Source: Anaeramoeba flamelloides (lineage: Eukaryota; Metamonada; Anaeramoebidae). Taken from it: DNA of 64,000 nt. The notes under the pieces are model-generated. The model worked only from the letters and a program-made list of their open reading frames with translations. It ran no database searches and was not told where the DNA came from. The DNA lies in the NCBI GenBank assembly GCA_027625915.1, contig JANTQA010000057.1, positions 1,984,001 through 2,048,000 of the forward strand. The letters are read 5' to 3'. Within the stretch, counting starts at the first letter, position 1. Every line of letters begins with the position of its first letter. The position numbers and the translations under genes are program-made. Of the stretch, positions 45,360-58,589 are shown piece by piece.

Positions 45360-45650
45360 AAAGTGAGGATTTCCTCAAAATCAAATATTTTTGGCAAATT
45401 GTTCTTTTTTTTTTAATTTGATCAAAAAATTCAAACAAAAAAAGGATCAGATCTTTTTACTGAAAATTTAATTGTGAAAAAATGAACTAATTTTAAAAAA
45501 GATTATTCATTTCTCTAAAATTGATAAATCTATTTTGTTTATCAAGTCTAACTGAATCTTTGTTAAAATAAGTGCTCTATTACCTTTGTGAAAAAAATCA
45601 AAGTCACTAACCCCTTAAGGAAAAATTGAATATCATTTGATTGTAAACAA
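45360..45650 (+). repeat. Interspersed repeat of about 270 bp (copy 1 of 2)
   Basis: Shares GGATCAGATCTTTTTACTGA, AAATTTAATTG, AAAATTGATAAAT, CTATTACCTTTG and CCCTTAAG in order with 56840-57110, same orientation. Unclassified. A T25 run follows at 45686-45710. Confidence 0.65.
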
Positions 45651-45872
45651 TAAAATCGGAATTTATAATTTTTAGAAAAGGATTGTTTTTTTTTTTTTTT
45701 TTTTTTTTTTATGAGAGTAAATCTAAATTGTTGTTTTAATTATTCTAATTAATTGAATTAAAATTAAAATTATAATTAATAACCGTAAAAAATTTATGTT
45801 GTATTTTTTAATTTTAAATCTTTATTTTTTATAATATTTGAATTATCATATTTTTGATTGTTTTTTTTTTTT

Positions 45873-48800
45873 TTAATTGTAATTATTGTTATTGTTATTG
45901 AAAGATCTTTGATTTGAATAATTGTGAATTGTTCTTTTTGGAATTTTTGGTGGTGTTCTTTTTGGTGAATTTATTTTTGTATTATTATTATTATAGTTAT
46001 TACTACTATTATCATTATAATTTTCATTTTGATTATTATTTAAATATTGGTTATTTGAATAATTATTAGGATTAAAACTACGATTGTTATTGTTATTGTT
46101 ATTATCAATATTATTATTATTATTGTTATTATTAATATTATTGTTATTGTTGTTATAATAATTATTATTTGAAGATGAATTGTTCGTAAAATTATTATTC
46201 TGTGAATTTAATTTTGATATTATTGGTTGTTGGTTATTTGAATTGGTAAGACTTTTTCTATTTTTCCTTGAAGGAATTTTAGGTGGGGTCTTATTTGTTG
46301 AACTGTTTTTAGAAAAATTATTATTATTTTGATAATTCTGATTCTGAAAATTATTTTTTGGCTCATGAATTTTGATCTCTTTCTTAGGTATTGGTGGTAT
46401 TTTTTTATTTTTTCTCGGATTTTTTGGTTGCACAATTTGAGGTAATGGGCGGTTTCTTGCTTTATTATAAAGTTTTTGTTTTGAAAAATTATTGCTGTTC
46501 CTACTGTTGCGTATATTGACGTTATTATTACTATTAAAACGACTATTATTTTGGCTATTATTACTGAAAGATGATTGTTTTTTATTAATATTTTGATCGC
46601 TTTGATTTAAATTTGAAGTATATTCGTTAAATTTCCTAACTAAATTTTTTCTCGTTTGTTTTCGAATCACATTCATACTATTTTTGTCGTTACCCCTTAT
46701 TGTTGTTAAATGAGAATATTTTCTTTTTTGTTGTAATTTTAATTTTCGATCTTGTTTGGTATTTTTCGATAAATTTTGGAAATCTGAAGTTTCAATACTA
46801 TTTTCAGACATTATATCTTGTAGAACATCAAAAAATTTTTGTTCACTGGCTTGTTCATTCATTTTAATTTCCTTTGAACTCAATTTTTTGTTTTTGGAAT
46901 TTTTCGTATTATTATTTAAAAGCAATGGTGATGTTTTTGACGAGGAGCGTAATTGGTCTGATGAATGAAGAATGGTAAATTGCTTTTGTGGATAATTATA
47001 TTGTTGATTAAATTTTGGTTTTTCATTTATTGTTTCATTTTTATCAAGCTTTCTTCTCAATCCCTTAAAAAAACCCTTGTTTTGTGAAACCATTTGATTA
47101 TATCTATTGGCCTTGTTATTAAAATCTTCATGGCCTTTGGTAGTTTTACTGCCCTTCATTTCCATTTCTTTTTCCCTTAAAAAGATTTCAAATAGCTGTG
47201 TTTCTTTAAATGCTTCAATAAATGCTCTTAATTTTTTATTTTTCTGTTTCTTAAAGGAATTAAAATTAAAATCAAAGCTCCATGTTTTTTCATTTAAATT
47301 CATATAATTTTCCCAATCATAAAATATTTCAACAAAGAAATCTAAAAAGTTTTCAATTACTAAATTGCTTCGAAAGGTTCCATTTTCCTTCCAATCGATT
47401 AAAAGCTCATCCAAGTTTTCAATTAGTTTTGTAATTGTATCATGTGGAAATAAAGCTAAATCAATTGGATCAAAGTCGATCAATTTCCCTTCATTAAGAT
47501 CAATATATACGATTTCTTCAATTGGTAACCTTTTCAGCAATGGCAAAAAGGTTGAATGGATCCCTAAAATGAATGGCATGGGTGCGCATGTTGTATCAAT
47601 TATATGCTCGGGTAAAACTGGAATTAAGATTTGTTCCCATTTGAACGGTAAAATTAAACCCATGCATGTGCTGATCGCATTGGTAATCGATTTTAATGAA
47701 TTGCCAGTAAATACGATTCTCCTTTCAAATAAAATTGCCGCAAATATACATACAATTTGCTTTGCGTTGAATATTGAAAAAAATTGCTCAATATGATACT
47801 ACATTTGTTTAATTTTTTGGTTGGTTGGTTTTATTTGTGTTTTTTTTTTTGTATTTGTTTTTATTGTTGTTTGGAAAATTATTTGATTAATAAATAAATT
47901 AATAATAATAAAAGTTTTTAATAAAAATTGTGATTTATGTAAAGAAAAGTTAAATATTGATATCATTGAAGATTTCGATCATTTTTTTATGGGACTGTCC
48001 GGCCTATAAAATAAATCGAAAAATCTGGATATCTGAATTTTTTGAAAAAATAAAAAAATTAATAATATCAGAGATATTATTAATAAAAAAGAATTCATCA
48101 TATATATTATCATTAGTAAGTGATAATAAAATTTGTGATTCTTTAACAAAATTTCTAAAAAAAAGTTTAGAAATTAGGGCACACAGGAGAAAAGCAATTT
48201 TCTCTCTTCAAAAATAAAAAAAAAAAAAAAAAAATAATAAAAGTTTTTTTTTTAAATAAAATTAGTGATCATGATACAATTTGAAATATATTCAATATTA
48301 ATTAAAACTCGGAAATCAAAAATGAATATAAAATTAAAGATATTGCAAAGTTTAATCTTGACTTTACAAATTTTTATAAAACTAAAAATTATCAACTAAA
48401 TGAAAAGAATTTCAAAATCTTTTAAAAAACAATTTAAAGTAAAAAAGAGAGAATTATTTTAAATATACCAAAAAAAAAGATTCGTAATTGTATAGTTTAA
48501 TTAATAGATTATTTGAAAATAATGAATTAATTATTGAAATTAAAGGCAGGAATAGTAAACAATACTTTAAATTAATAAACCAGAATAATATTGAATTTGA
48601 AGAAAATCATATTTTTTGGAAAAAAGATCAATAGATTAAGAGAAACTTCGAGTAAAATGATTTTAAATAATGATAATATGGAAACATCGTATTTCGGGTT
48701 TGTTAAATCTATTAGTTAAAAAACCAAAAAAATATATGCTTAATTTTATTTAAAAATTTTACATTTGATAAATAGTAATTTATTAAAATAGAAGAAATAT

Positions 48801-51800
48801 TTCCAATAATCAAAATTAAGGAAATTATCAAATATCAAAAAAATAATAAATCAGTCAAAAAATTTGATAAAATTAAATAATATAAATCAATAAAAAATCA
48901 AAGCAGTGAATTTTATATAAATTCTGAAAACTTTTTAAAAACAATTCAAAAAATATTTTTTAAATTGGATTAATGATATATCTCTGAAAAATATTAAATT
49001 TATTAAAATTAGAAATTTATTATTCATTCATAAATATAGAGATGAAGGGATACCACTTAATTTACTGGCCAATTTCAATTAACCAAACTTTCCAAAGATT
49101 TTTTCAAAAATTATTATATGTAAGAATCTTGGATTCTTGCATATTTAGTTTTAAAAAAACAATTTGGATTTTTAAAAAAAGTTTAGATACCGAGAATTGC
49201 AGTTTTAAATTTATTGAATGAATATCAAAAAATAAAAAATAAATTTAAAAAAGAAAATATTGATATCGTTACAATACATAGACAAAAATGTATTGACTCT
49301 ATCCATCATTCACTTATTTATTATTCAATTAAAAAATTTATAAAAAATGGAATTATCATAAAATATCGAATTACTTACTTATCTTACTCAAAAAAAGGAA
49401 GAGATGATTATCAGGGAGATCCATTATTTCATTTATTATTTGGATTTATTACTCATTTTCTCTAAGAAAAAATCAAATCAATTGCATTACATGTTCAAAT
49501 GTTTGCAGATGATCTAATTTTACTTATGAAAGGATCAATAATAGTAATAAATTTTCGATTACAAAAAATATATAAAATAATAAGAGATTTCGGAATGAAT
49601 CCTAACAATGATAAAACTAAAAAAATTTTAATTCCAAAGGAAATTTTATATCTTGGTATTTGGCTAGATTAACAAACTCATTTAAAGTTTAACCTTGATA
49701 AAGTTAAGACCAATTTCAAAAGATTAATCAATATCTTTACAACAAAAAAAGTTTTTCTAATGGATTAAAAATTTAGTTTTTTAAAGCTGTATTGTATAAG
49801 CAATTATTATTAGGATTAGAAATATTTGATTTGACAAAAATAGATTTTAGTGATATTAATACTTGGATTAATAAAAAAATTACAAAATTTTTATTAATCA
49901 ACCCACATTCCCCTAGGCTTATTTATAAAAAATAAGCAAAATTTGATCCTGTCAGAATAACAAAATATATAAAAGAAGATTTAAGTTAATTCAAAAATTA
50001 AAAATCCCAGGTTTTGATGAATTAATTAATTATCTCCCCTTTTAGAAAAAAAGAATTTGAAAATAATAATTGGTACTCCAAATATTTAAAACAACTTGAA
50101 ATTGACCTAGACAATTTCAGAATTAAAAATTTAGAAAATTCTTTTAAATAGTGGAAAGTCTAAATATATTTAAAAATTATCCAAATCAAGAATACAATAA
50201 ATAAGCAGCAAAGATATTTAAAATGGAATGGTTCAACTTCAATCTTAACACTTAGAAAATTTACAAATTACCTTAACAGATATTCTTATGTTATGAATAA
50301 AAATAAATCAAAATATTGTGAATTATGTAAAAAAATAAAAAAATTAGAAAACATTGAAGATTTAGACCATTTTCTATGGAATTGTTCAGCCTATGAAAAT
50401 AATAGCAAAATCTGCATATCTGAATTAAAAAAAATTAATATATCAAATATATTAAATGGTAATAATATTTCTTATATTATTAATAAAAAAAAGATTCATC
50501 ATGTTTATTAGCACTTAGTGGGTAATAAACTTATTTTTGAGTCTTTATTAAAATTCCTAAATTTTTATTTAATAATTCTTGACGTGTCGTCAAGTGCCTA
50601 GCTTTTCTTGAGGTTTTATGTTTTATTTGTGAAGTGTTCTAGGTTTTTTTGAGGTTTTCGGTTTTATATGTAAAATCTATTGATTTTCGTTAGGTTTTTT
50701 TTTACGTTTTCTATTTATTTGGAATAAACAGAAAATTTTAATAATTTTTCGGTTTATTTCGAAAAGTAAAAAAAACCTAGAAAACTTCACAAATAAACAG
50801 AAAACTCAAGAAAAGCTAACGGCAATTTTCCAGAATTCAAAAAAATGGAGAAAAATCAAAGATTTTACTCAATTCTTTTAAATCCTGGAAAACCTAACGG
50901 CAGTTTTTTTTATTTTCAGAAATAAACCGAAAATTTCTGATTTTTTTCTTTTTCTTTCTTAAAGTAAAAAAAAAAACTAACAGTAAACAAGAGGGGCTAA
51001 TAACTCCTTCTTAAATAATAAAATAAAAAATCTTTTATTTTTTTTTTTTTACAAATTTAAAAATTAAAATTTTTGATTAATTAAATTTTGTAATTTACAA
51101 AAAATTATATTTCAAATTTAAACTCTAACAAAATTTTGGAAACAATGATTTGACATTAAGGGAGAAGTACTCTACGACGACAAGGCAAAATTTTAAAATA
51201 TGTTATTGGTGGTATTCTCTACTTACAAATTTTGTATATGCCAAGTGTCAAAAAATTATCATCGGTTAAGAAAGTCATTGGATACAAATTTTTTTTGTTA
51301 GATCAATTTTTTTTTTCCATTTTTTCTGAAAAAGAAAACTATTAAATTCATTTTATTTCTAGCATTATAAAAAGTTTTTACACTGTTTATATTACCATTT
51401 CCATCATTATTATACAACAAAAAGTCTTTGTTGCCTGGAATATTAATATCAGAGATTTTTTTTCTTTTTTGAGATAAAACTTTTGGTTCACCAAAAAAAT
51501 TGATTTATTCAACTGATTGGAAAATAATAGTATTGTTTTATGAAGGATAGTTATAATCATTAAAGTTTTAAAACCATTTAAAAATTTTACCAAGAAATTT
51601 TGTTTTTGTTTTAAGATGAAATTCGATTTTTCAAAATAAAATTTTCTTGAAGATATTTGGGAATTTTGTAATTTTATCCCCAAAATTCAAAATCAATTTT
51701 TTTCTGCCAAAAATGATTTGAATTGTTATAAAGTTTCTTTTGAATAAGACTAAAAAATTTGATAAAAGAAATTTTTCAAAATTGAATTTTTTTGCAATTT

Positions 51801-54800
51801 TTTTTCATTTTTTGAAAATCAAAAAACAACTTTTTCAAAACCTTAAAGAAAAAAATTTTTTTGCTTAATTAGATCTCAATTTCCTTGCTAATTTTTTGTT
51901 AAAATTCTACCTAAATTGATTTATTTAATCACCTATACCTCAATTAATTTTAATGGCGATATTTGTATTGAAATATTAATTATTAAATATTATAATAACC
52001 AAATAAAAAAATTTTTTTCAAAATTAAAAATTTCCAACATAAAACGAAAAATATGTTTTCCCATTTTCAAGAATTAACTTAATTGTTAAACAAAATAATA
52101 GGTTACTTTTTTTCGTTTTATATTGGAAACATGCAAATGTTGAATTTCAAAAAAGAGACTCAAATTAATAAATTGTTTAGATGATTTTAACCCATATATT
52201 TCAAAAGTTAAAACACAAATTACAAAAAAAACTTTTTTCAAGATCATGACAAGATTTTCATTTTATTTTTAAAAAATACTACTGCCTTAAGAAAATTTCC
52301 TTCATAATATTTCATCTTAAGAGGAATAAGATTAAAAATAGATTTAATGTCTCCAGTTATTATTTCAATAAATATCTTTTGTTAATTGAAAAATCTTAAT
52401 AATTAAAATAAAATGCATGGTTTTAAAAAAAAAAGATATTACATAAAATTTTGGAAATGAGAAATCTAATTTTTATTTTTTTTTGTACTTGATAATAATT
52501 AAAAAATTGTTGTTTTTTGAAATACTGTGCAATGTATAAACATTAGGTATTATTTTTTGATTTGTTCTCAATAATTTTTTTAATTCTAATGAATTCTTTT
52601 TTCTTTTAATTAAATTATATATTCTTTTCTTGCTCTTTTTAAAAATCTTTTTTCATTTTTTTTTCATCTTCAATTTTTATTCATTTTCATTTTTTTTTTC
52701 CCTATTTTTGAATGGTGGTGTTTCTTTTTTCTCACTCGAAACAATCAAAAAATAAATCCCTTTTTTGAAATTTCAATAGATTTTCATAAATTTTCATTTA
52801 TATTTCAACATTTTTCATTTAATTCGGGATATTTTTAATCTAAAATTCCTCAATATCACGGTAACTTTCATTGACTATTTCAACGATGATTCATTAAATT
52901 TTATTAAAAAAATCAATAGATTTTCAATCAATTTTCATTTTATTTTGATTAAAGCTCCCTTCAAAAATATACCCAAATTCAGATCATTTTTGTTTTCATG
53001 TGATCCTTTAATAGTAAAAAAACAATTTGAATATAATTTTTTCAAGAATTGACTTTTAAAATTTAAATTTGATAAAATCAAAACTATGGAAACACAAAGA
53101 ATCAAAAAAAGAAAAAAAGGAAAAGAAAAACAATCTTGAAATTATTCATGAAAAATCATTAAAATTTAAAAATATATTGTGAAGCAAGCTATCAAAAGCA
53201 GTGATTGTGCCTATTTGTTCTTTTTAGTAATATTGGAAATCAAACAATAAAAAATTATATGTAATTAAAGTTATTTTAAAAAGGTGTTTCCAACAAGTTT
53301 TCAAAGGTATCTTTTAAACTGTCAATCAACCCTATTTTTGGGTCTTTATTAAAAAATTTTTTGAAAAACATTTTTCGAATTACTTTGCTGTTAAATTCAA
53401 AATAATTTGAAAATGTTCTCCACTTCATTTCATTTATGAAAAATATTTAATTATCTAGGAAAGTAAATCAAATTGAAGGCTTTGTAGTTTGGGAAATTAA
53501 CAATTTCTTGTTGGGAAATAATCATGGGCCAAGTATAATAAAAAAAAAAATAAAAAAAAAAAAAAAAAAGTTTTCAATGCAATTTTCATAAATCAGTAAT
53601 AAATTTCTTATTAAAAAAGTGTTCACAAAACATTTTTTAAACCCAAAAAGAAGATTTTTAAACTTTTTGTCCTGTTTTTTAACCAAACACATTTTCGTTT
53701 CTTGTTTAAATTTATTTGTAAAATGAAACAAGCGAGAAAATAGATGTTCATTTTCATTTGTGTCATGATCTCTTTTCAATTTTAATGAAATTGTCTCAAA
53801 GGAAATTGTTCAGTCTGAACTTTTTAAGAAGACTTTTGTCTTCTTTGGTGATCTTTTGGAACTTGCAAAAAAGCCAAAAGAATATAGCACATTTGAAACC
53901 AAATTGTAAGTTAAGGATTTGTAATTTAAATCAATGAGAAATATGAAAAAACAAAAAAGGTAAAGACTAAAAGAGAAATTTTACGTCTCCTAATAAAGCG
54001 TGTGAACGAGGGAATTCAAAATACAATCTGGGCAAATCATAGATCTTTGGAACTTCAAATTTTAGCATTCTTCCTTTTTTCGGGACTATCTGTTTATAAA
54101 GCACTTCCACAAAATTGTCAATTCCCCTAATATCTTTTTGTCTTCTTTTGTAAAGTATTGGCGTGATTTTTTCAAATAGGGTAAACAGAGGGCTGTGTGT
54201 GATTAAAAGACAGATAACAAAAAAAAAAAAAAAAAATAAGGAAAGGTTTTAACAATTGGAAGAAAGGATTTTTGTTTTTGTTTTTGTTTTTTTTTTTTTT
54301 GATTTCTTTGTTGTGAATGAAAATTAAAGTTACCTTTTTGAAATAAAAACTATACATTCCGGTTTTGTATCCTTGTTAATAAAACTTGCATGGCAATGCA
54401 CGTAATAACGAACACCATCCTCCAAAGTGATGACAAAATAGAAGTTCTCGCTAATTTTGATGAAATAAAATTGAAAATAATTCAGTTTGTTTGTTTTTGG
54501 TTTTTTGTTTAAGTTTGAAAAGACAAAAAAAGAGCATAAAAACAACAAAAGATCATTGTTTTTTGATAATCGATCGAAAAAAAAAACAAATTGTAGTTTA
54601 AAAATAAAAAAGAAAGAGGATTTAATACATTTTGGTTTGGTTTTGTTCAAGGAGAGATTTGACATCAACAAAACAAAACATTTTTATTTTTTCAATAAAG
54701 TTGTCTTTTTCAACAACAGGATAAGCTTTAAAAACTTCAATTTCTGGAAATCTATTTGTTTTTGATTTTAAGTCCAATTTTTCTTTGTTGTATTGCAACA

Positions 54801-54846
54801 AATAAAAAAATTCATAGATCTTATCTTGGGAATCAAAAATACTCAT
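45873..54846 (-). CDS. DENN-domain protein (Rab guanine exchange factor type), four exons
   Basis: DENN proteins exchange GDP for GTP on Rab GTPases in membrane traffic. Exons on the minus strand are 54846-54629, 54450-54334, 54192-53985 and 47798-45873, with GT-AG introns of 178, 141 and 6186 bp. Phases agree and the product is 822 residues. The upstream DENN part is in exons 1-2 (EIEVFKAYPVVEKDNF, MFCFVDV, YFVITLEDGVRYYVHC, CIVFISK). The core follows (SPLFTLFEKITPILYKRR, then NAKQIVCIFAAILFERRIVF, LILPFKWEQILIPVLPEHII, PFILGIHSTFL, EEIVYIDLNEGKL). After the DENN region (about residue 370) the tail is basic, then very Asn-rich, with three PxxPx[RK] motifs (PPIPKK, PKIPSR, PKIPKR) typical of SH3 ligands. 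The large intron carries LINE pieces in the opposite orientation and a foldback cluster. Substrate Rab not predictable. Confidence 0.92.
47920..48231 (+). mobile_element. 5'-truncated LINE insertion with poly(A) tail and target-site duplication
   Basis: Only the last 310 bp or so of a LINE. It encodes the C-terminal zinc knuckle CDLCKE...DFDHF...CPAYKINRKIWISEFF and ends in a poly(A) tail at about 48216-48233. It is flanked by a perfect 16-bp direct repeat AATAATAAAAGTTTTT (47904-47919 and 48232-48247). This is the signature of target-primed reverse transcription and suggests a fairly recent insertion. One extra T in the T7 run before ATGGGACTG breaks the frame between DHF and WDCPAY. It lies in the 6.2 kb intron of the DENN gene, antisense to it. 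Confidence 0.85.
48340..50520 (+). mobile_element. Longer degenerate LINE copy
   Basis: Same family as the minus-strand relic at 3.75-5.2 kb. Readable pieces in order are PxxxxLANF.PNFPKIFSK (about 49050-49110), KQFGFLKK and RIAVLNLLNEYQKIKNK (49160-49240), IDSIHHSLIYYSIKKF, DYQGDPLFHLLFGFITHFL (to 49465), FADDLILLMKG (49501-49535), ILYLGIWLD (about 49645), IPGFDELINYLPF (about 50000) and the zinc knuckle CELCKK...DLDHFLWNCSAY (50318-50400). It is riddled with stops, so inactive. The 5' boundary is vague, and any 3' tail was lost or cut by the foldback cluster that follows. It lies within the DENN gene intron. Confidence 0.8.
50579..50985. repeat. Nested modular foldback cluster
   Basis: Two 10-bp units (GACGTGTCGT, CAAGTGCCTA) precede nested hairpins. 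The outer arm CTAGCTTTTCTTGAGG...GTGAAGTGTTCTAGG pairs with CCTAGAAAACTTCAC...CTCAAGAAAAGCTAAC. Inside sits an A hairpin (GGAATAAAC...GGTTTATTTCGAAAAG). A B hairpin follows (50826-50898, CCAGAATTCAAAAAAATGGA...) and then another A-like hairpin ending AAACTAACAG. It adjoins the 3' side of the LINE relic, inside the DENN intron. Confidence 0.75.
50986..53984. other. Remainder of DENN intron 3
   Basis: AT-rich. A 98-codon minus-strand frame at 51387-51683 and an 85-codon one at 53522-53779 show no family resemblance. No further repeat is recognised with confidence. An A run is at about 53553-53569. Confidence 0.45.
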
Positions 54847-56839
54847 AATAGCTTTTCCAATCGAATTTTTTACAAGTGACAAAAAAAAGTATCAAGCAAG
54901 AAAAAATTTAAAAAATGAGAAAATAGAAGAGATGAAGAGAAAAATTTTTTAGAAAAAACAAATTAAGTGTTCAAAAGGAGATTATTGGTATATTCACTTG
55001 GTGGACTTTTGGATGCGAATAAATTATCGAACAATTACTAAATTCTTCAAATGAAATTAAGCAAAGAATAATTAGCTAATTTTCAACTTTTTTTGACAAT
55101 ATTTTCAAACTGACAAGATTCTTTTTGAGCACTCGATCTTAGAAAATAGATCAATCAGATAATATAGAAAAATCTAAAACCAACACAAACTGTCCTAAAT
55201 ACCTTAAAATCTTCATGAAGGTAAAAAAATAACATGTTACCCAAATAAAAACAGTTTTCTTACTTTCTATTTTTTGCCATTTACAAAAAATAAATATGGA
55301 AAAGAAAAAGATTTGTTTAATAAAATGAAATACATAAGGATTGATAAAATTGTCTGTTATAGAGAAATGGTACAAACTATCATTTTTAGGGACTCGTAAA
55401 CTCAAAAAATCTTCAAGTAAATTTTATAGCAAATTAAAAAAATATTTTACATCATCTTGAAATTTTTATTGATGTAAAAAAACTGATTCTTATAAAGATC
55501 AAATTTGCTTTTATCGATATTTTTCAGTCCGACACATGTTTTTAAACGGCGAATTCAATTTTCTCATTTTTTAAAAAGTCCAAATATAACATATTTTCAA
55601 ATTGTTGAAAAAAAATAATTATTATCTTTAAAAGAAGAAACGAAATCTTATTGCATAGAAAGGAAGGTTAGAAAAATATACCTTTAAATTAAAACCATAA
55701 AGTTTTGGTATAACCTAAAGAATAAAAAAACTACTTGTATTTCAAAAAAAAATACAATAATTATTTAAAACTTGAAATGAATATAATTTGTTGTTTCAAA
55801 TAACATTTCAAATCAATTTTTTCTTTGAATTGATCAAAAAAATAAGATAAAATGAAAAACATCCAAGCCATTATTGGTTTCTCCCAAAATACTTTTTTAA
55901 ACCTCTGGAAAATTCAACTTAAATCTAAAGGAAATACTTTTTAATTTGACAATTTTAAATCATTATTCAAAAACCCAATCTTAATTCTTTCAGTCGTTAA
56001 TAAAAGCACAAATATTAAATGTACCAATAGACTTTTTTATTATTTCTCAATTTTTTAAATATTTTCAAATAAAAAAAAAATTTATTCTAATAATTAATAA
56101 TGAGAAAAAAATAGAATATATAGTCTCAAATAACCGATTTTAATTATAATAGTTTATTGTTTCCACTCTTGGTATTTGATAAAGAATATTGCTTAATCTT
56201 TGAAATTTCAAGGTATTTAATAAATTATTGAAAATGCTGTAGGTCAAACCACCGATATTCAGCGCATAAAATCTGTGCCTCAAATAATACTGTTCTTTTA
56301 TTTCTTCTTGTTCTGATACACACTATCTAGTGAAGCACCCAAAAGTATATATACAGTAAAATATATTTTGAAGGTAAACTCCCTGATTTTTGAGACTGTT
56401 TTAAATTATTAAAAGAATTTGTATAAATTTTTTTCTATTTTGTTAATAATTTTTTTTTTTATGAATTGATTTGTATAAACTTGAAAAATAACTCTATTTG
56501 TAGAAAAATAATTTATATCTGATTTTTCATTTTAAGAATATCGTCTTTCATTTTAGTTATTTAAGAAACTACTATGCTAACTAATTATTATTTATCATTC
56601 ATTTTGGAGATCATTTGATCTGTAGGCTCTAAAGAAAAAATATTTATGGTGTCTATTTTGAAAGTCACCTTTTACCAAACCTGGATGGATTATTTCAGCA
56701 ATAGTAAAATAAATCTTCAATTTTTTCCGATCTTGAATGGATTTCAAAATTTGATTTATTTTTCGAAAATTTTAAAATAAAATTAAATTTACAGGTGTGT
56801 AATTTATTCACACAAACACTCAGAAATTACTCAATGTGA
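54847..56839. other. Intergenic DNA upstream of the DENN gene
   Basis: Should hold the DENN gene promoter. AT-rich. An 84-codon minus-strand frame at 55151-55405 is not accepted. No repeat or RNA is recognised. Confidence 0.45.
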
Positions 56840-57110
56840 GATTTCTTCAAAATAATTTTTTATTAAAATTATTCTTTTGAGTTTTTAAAAAACTCAAGAA
56901 TTCAAACTAAGGATCAGATCTTTTTACTGAAAATTTAATTGGGAAAAATGAACCCTTTTAAAAATGATATACTAATCTCTAAAAGTTGATAAATGAGTTG
57001 GTTTATTGTGTTTAATCATACCCTTGTGAAAATAATTACCTCTATTACCTTTGGAAAAAAAAAAATTAAGAAGAGATACCATTCCCTTAAGAATATTCAA
57101 ACACCAATAG
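56840..57110 (+). repeat. Interspersed repeat of about 270 bp (copy 2 of 2)
   Basis: Shares ordered blocks (GGATCAGATCTTTTTACTGA, CTATTACCTTTG, CCCTTAAG) with 45360-45650 in the same orientation. Unclassified. Confidence 0.65.
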
Positions 57111-57551
57111 AGTGATTATTTTATATTATTCTTACTTAATCAATGTATGAAAGAGATTATATTATAAAAAATGTAAAAATTTAAAAGGTTTACAACTTGA
57201 ATTGTGTGTTACTTTGTTATAAATCTAAAAAAAATTATTCAAAATCATAATAAAAAAATTACATATTTTATATTGGTAAATTGAAATTTTGAAAAGTAAT
57301 TCATTCAGTTTAGAATTAAATATTGTAAAAAAAATGCGAAATGCCCAAAAAAGGGGGTAAATTTTGAATTAAAATAGTAAAAAATTAATTTTTATCATTA
57401 GAAAAAATGATCAATATAACAAGAATTTTTTAAAAGTAAATAATAATTCAAATAAGAACAAAAATATTTTAATAAATTTAACATTCAATATCAATTCTCT
57501 TAATTTCAATGAAGCCTAGATTGTTCAACCATATTGTTACAGAATGAAATG

Positions 57552-57586
<35 letters not shown>
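57552..57586. repeat. C7-T28 homopolymer tract
   Basis: Seven C followed by 28 T. C7 is exceptional in this AT-rich window. It may mark the end of an inserted element. Confidence 0.8.
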
Positions 57587-57587
<1 letters not shown>

Positions 57588-57667
57588 TTTATGAATGGTA
57601 AAAACGAGTATAAAGTGAACATTTAGTGCAATTCATAAACAGTAAAATTTTTTGTTTAATAAAAAAA

Positions 57668-57775
57668 TCTTAATTTTTATTGATGGAAGAAGTGTAAATT
57701 ACACTCTAAATGTCATGTACTAGAAATTCCCCAAAGGTAATTTAAGCCTGAAATCATAGTTTTCACGATTGTTCA
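57668..57775. repeat. Interspersed repeat of about 110 bp (copy 2)
   Basis: Matches 3605-3715: TTTTATTGATG, GTGTAAATTACACTCTAA, AATTTAAGC, AAATCATAG and ACGATT in order. It lies about 80 bp after the C7-T28 tract. Confidence 0.55.
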
Positions 57776-58589
57776 AGGGAAAGGTACAACCATTTTTTTT
57801 TGTTTAAAAATCAAAAACAAAAAATTGAAAAGAAAAAAGGAAAAAAGAAAAAGAAAAAAATTAGAAAAGAAGCAATTGGTAAAAAAAAAAAAAAAAATGC
57901 TATCTTTATTTAAGGCCACAAAAATCACACCCACAATACTTTTGGTTGATTTAATAATGTGATAATTGATCCCAAATGTTCACTTGGTGATAGTTGTTTA
58001 ATTATTGTCATTTCTTCTTTTTTTTTTGATCTGATTTACTTTAAAAATTAGATTATTTTTAGGCTTTGCTTTTTTCTTTTTATTTTCAAGTTATCCATAC
58101 TTTTACGTTTCAGTTTCACAATAAAAATAAGTAAACGCTTGATCCTTTTCCTTTGTAACTCTTCTTCCTAATATCAAGAATATTCAGCAAGGGGAAAAAT
58201 AGAAAAAAAATAAAAAATCTTTAATTTTAAATCTGAAATACTTTATGAGTATTTGAGAAAACCCACTTCTTACTTATATAACCCAATTGTGAAAATCATC
58301 AATTTTTGAATTTTGCATTATCTTCCTAGATCTTAATAGATTCAGAAAAACCAATTTTATCAGAATTAATAATTGATATAAATGTTATGGATTAAATTTC
58401 AAAAGGAATCTATATAAAATTCAAGCTACTAAATCTATAAAATACATATTTTTGAAAGATCATTTAAAACAAAAAAAATTCTAATTCTATATTATAATTA
58501 AGATTTATCTTTAAAAATAATGTATTACTGTAAAACAATCTACTTGAACAATCTTAGTGTAATTGAAATTTGAAGAATTGAAGTCATAT
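57776..58589. other. AT-rich intergenic DNA
   Basis: A runs near 57880-57897 and T runs near 58018-58028. No gene or further repeat recognised. Confidence 0.45.

Noticed and set aside
47365-47796. 143-codon plus-strand frame
   Set aside because: Antisense shadow of the DENN exon, whose conserved DENN motifs are on the minus strand.
51387-51683. 98-codon minus-strand frame
   Set aside because: Low-complexity K/F/I composition inside the DENN intron, with no recognisable motif.
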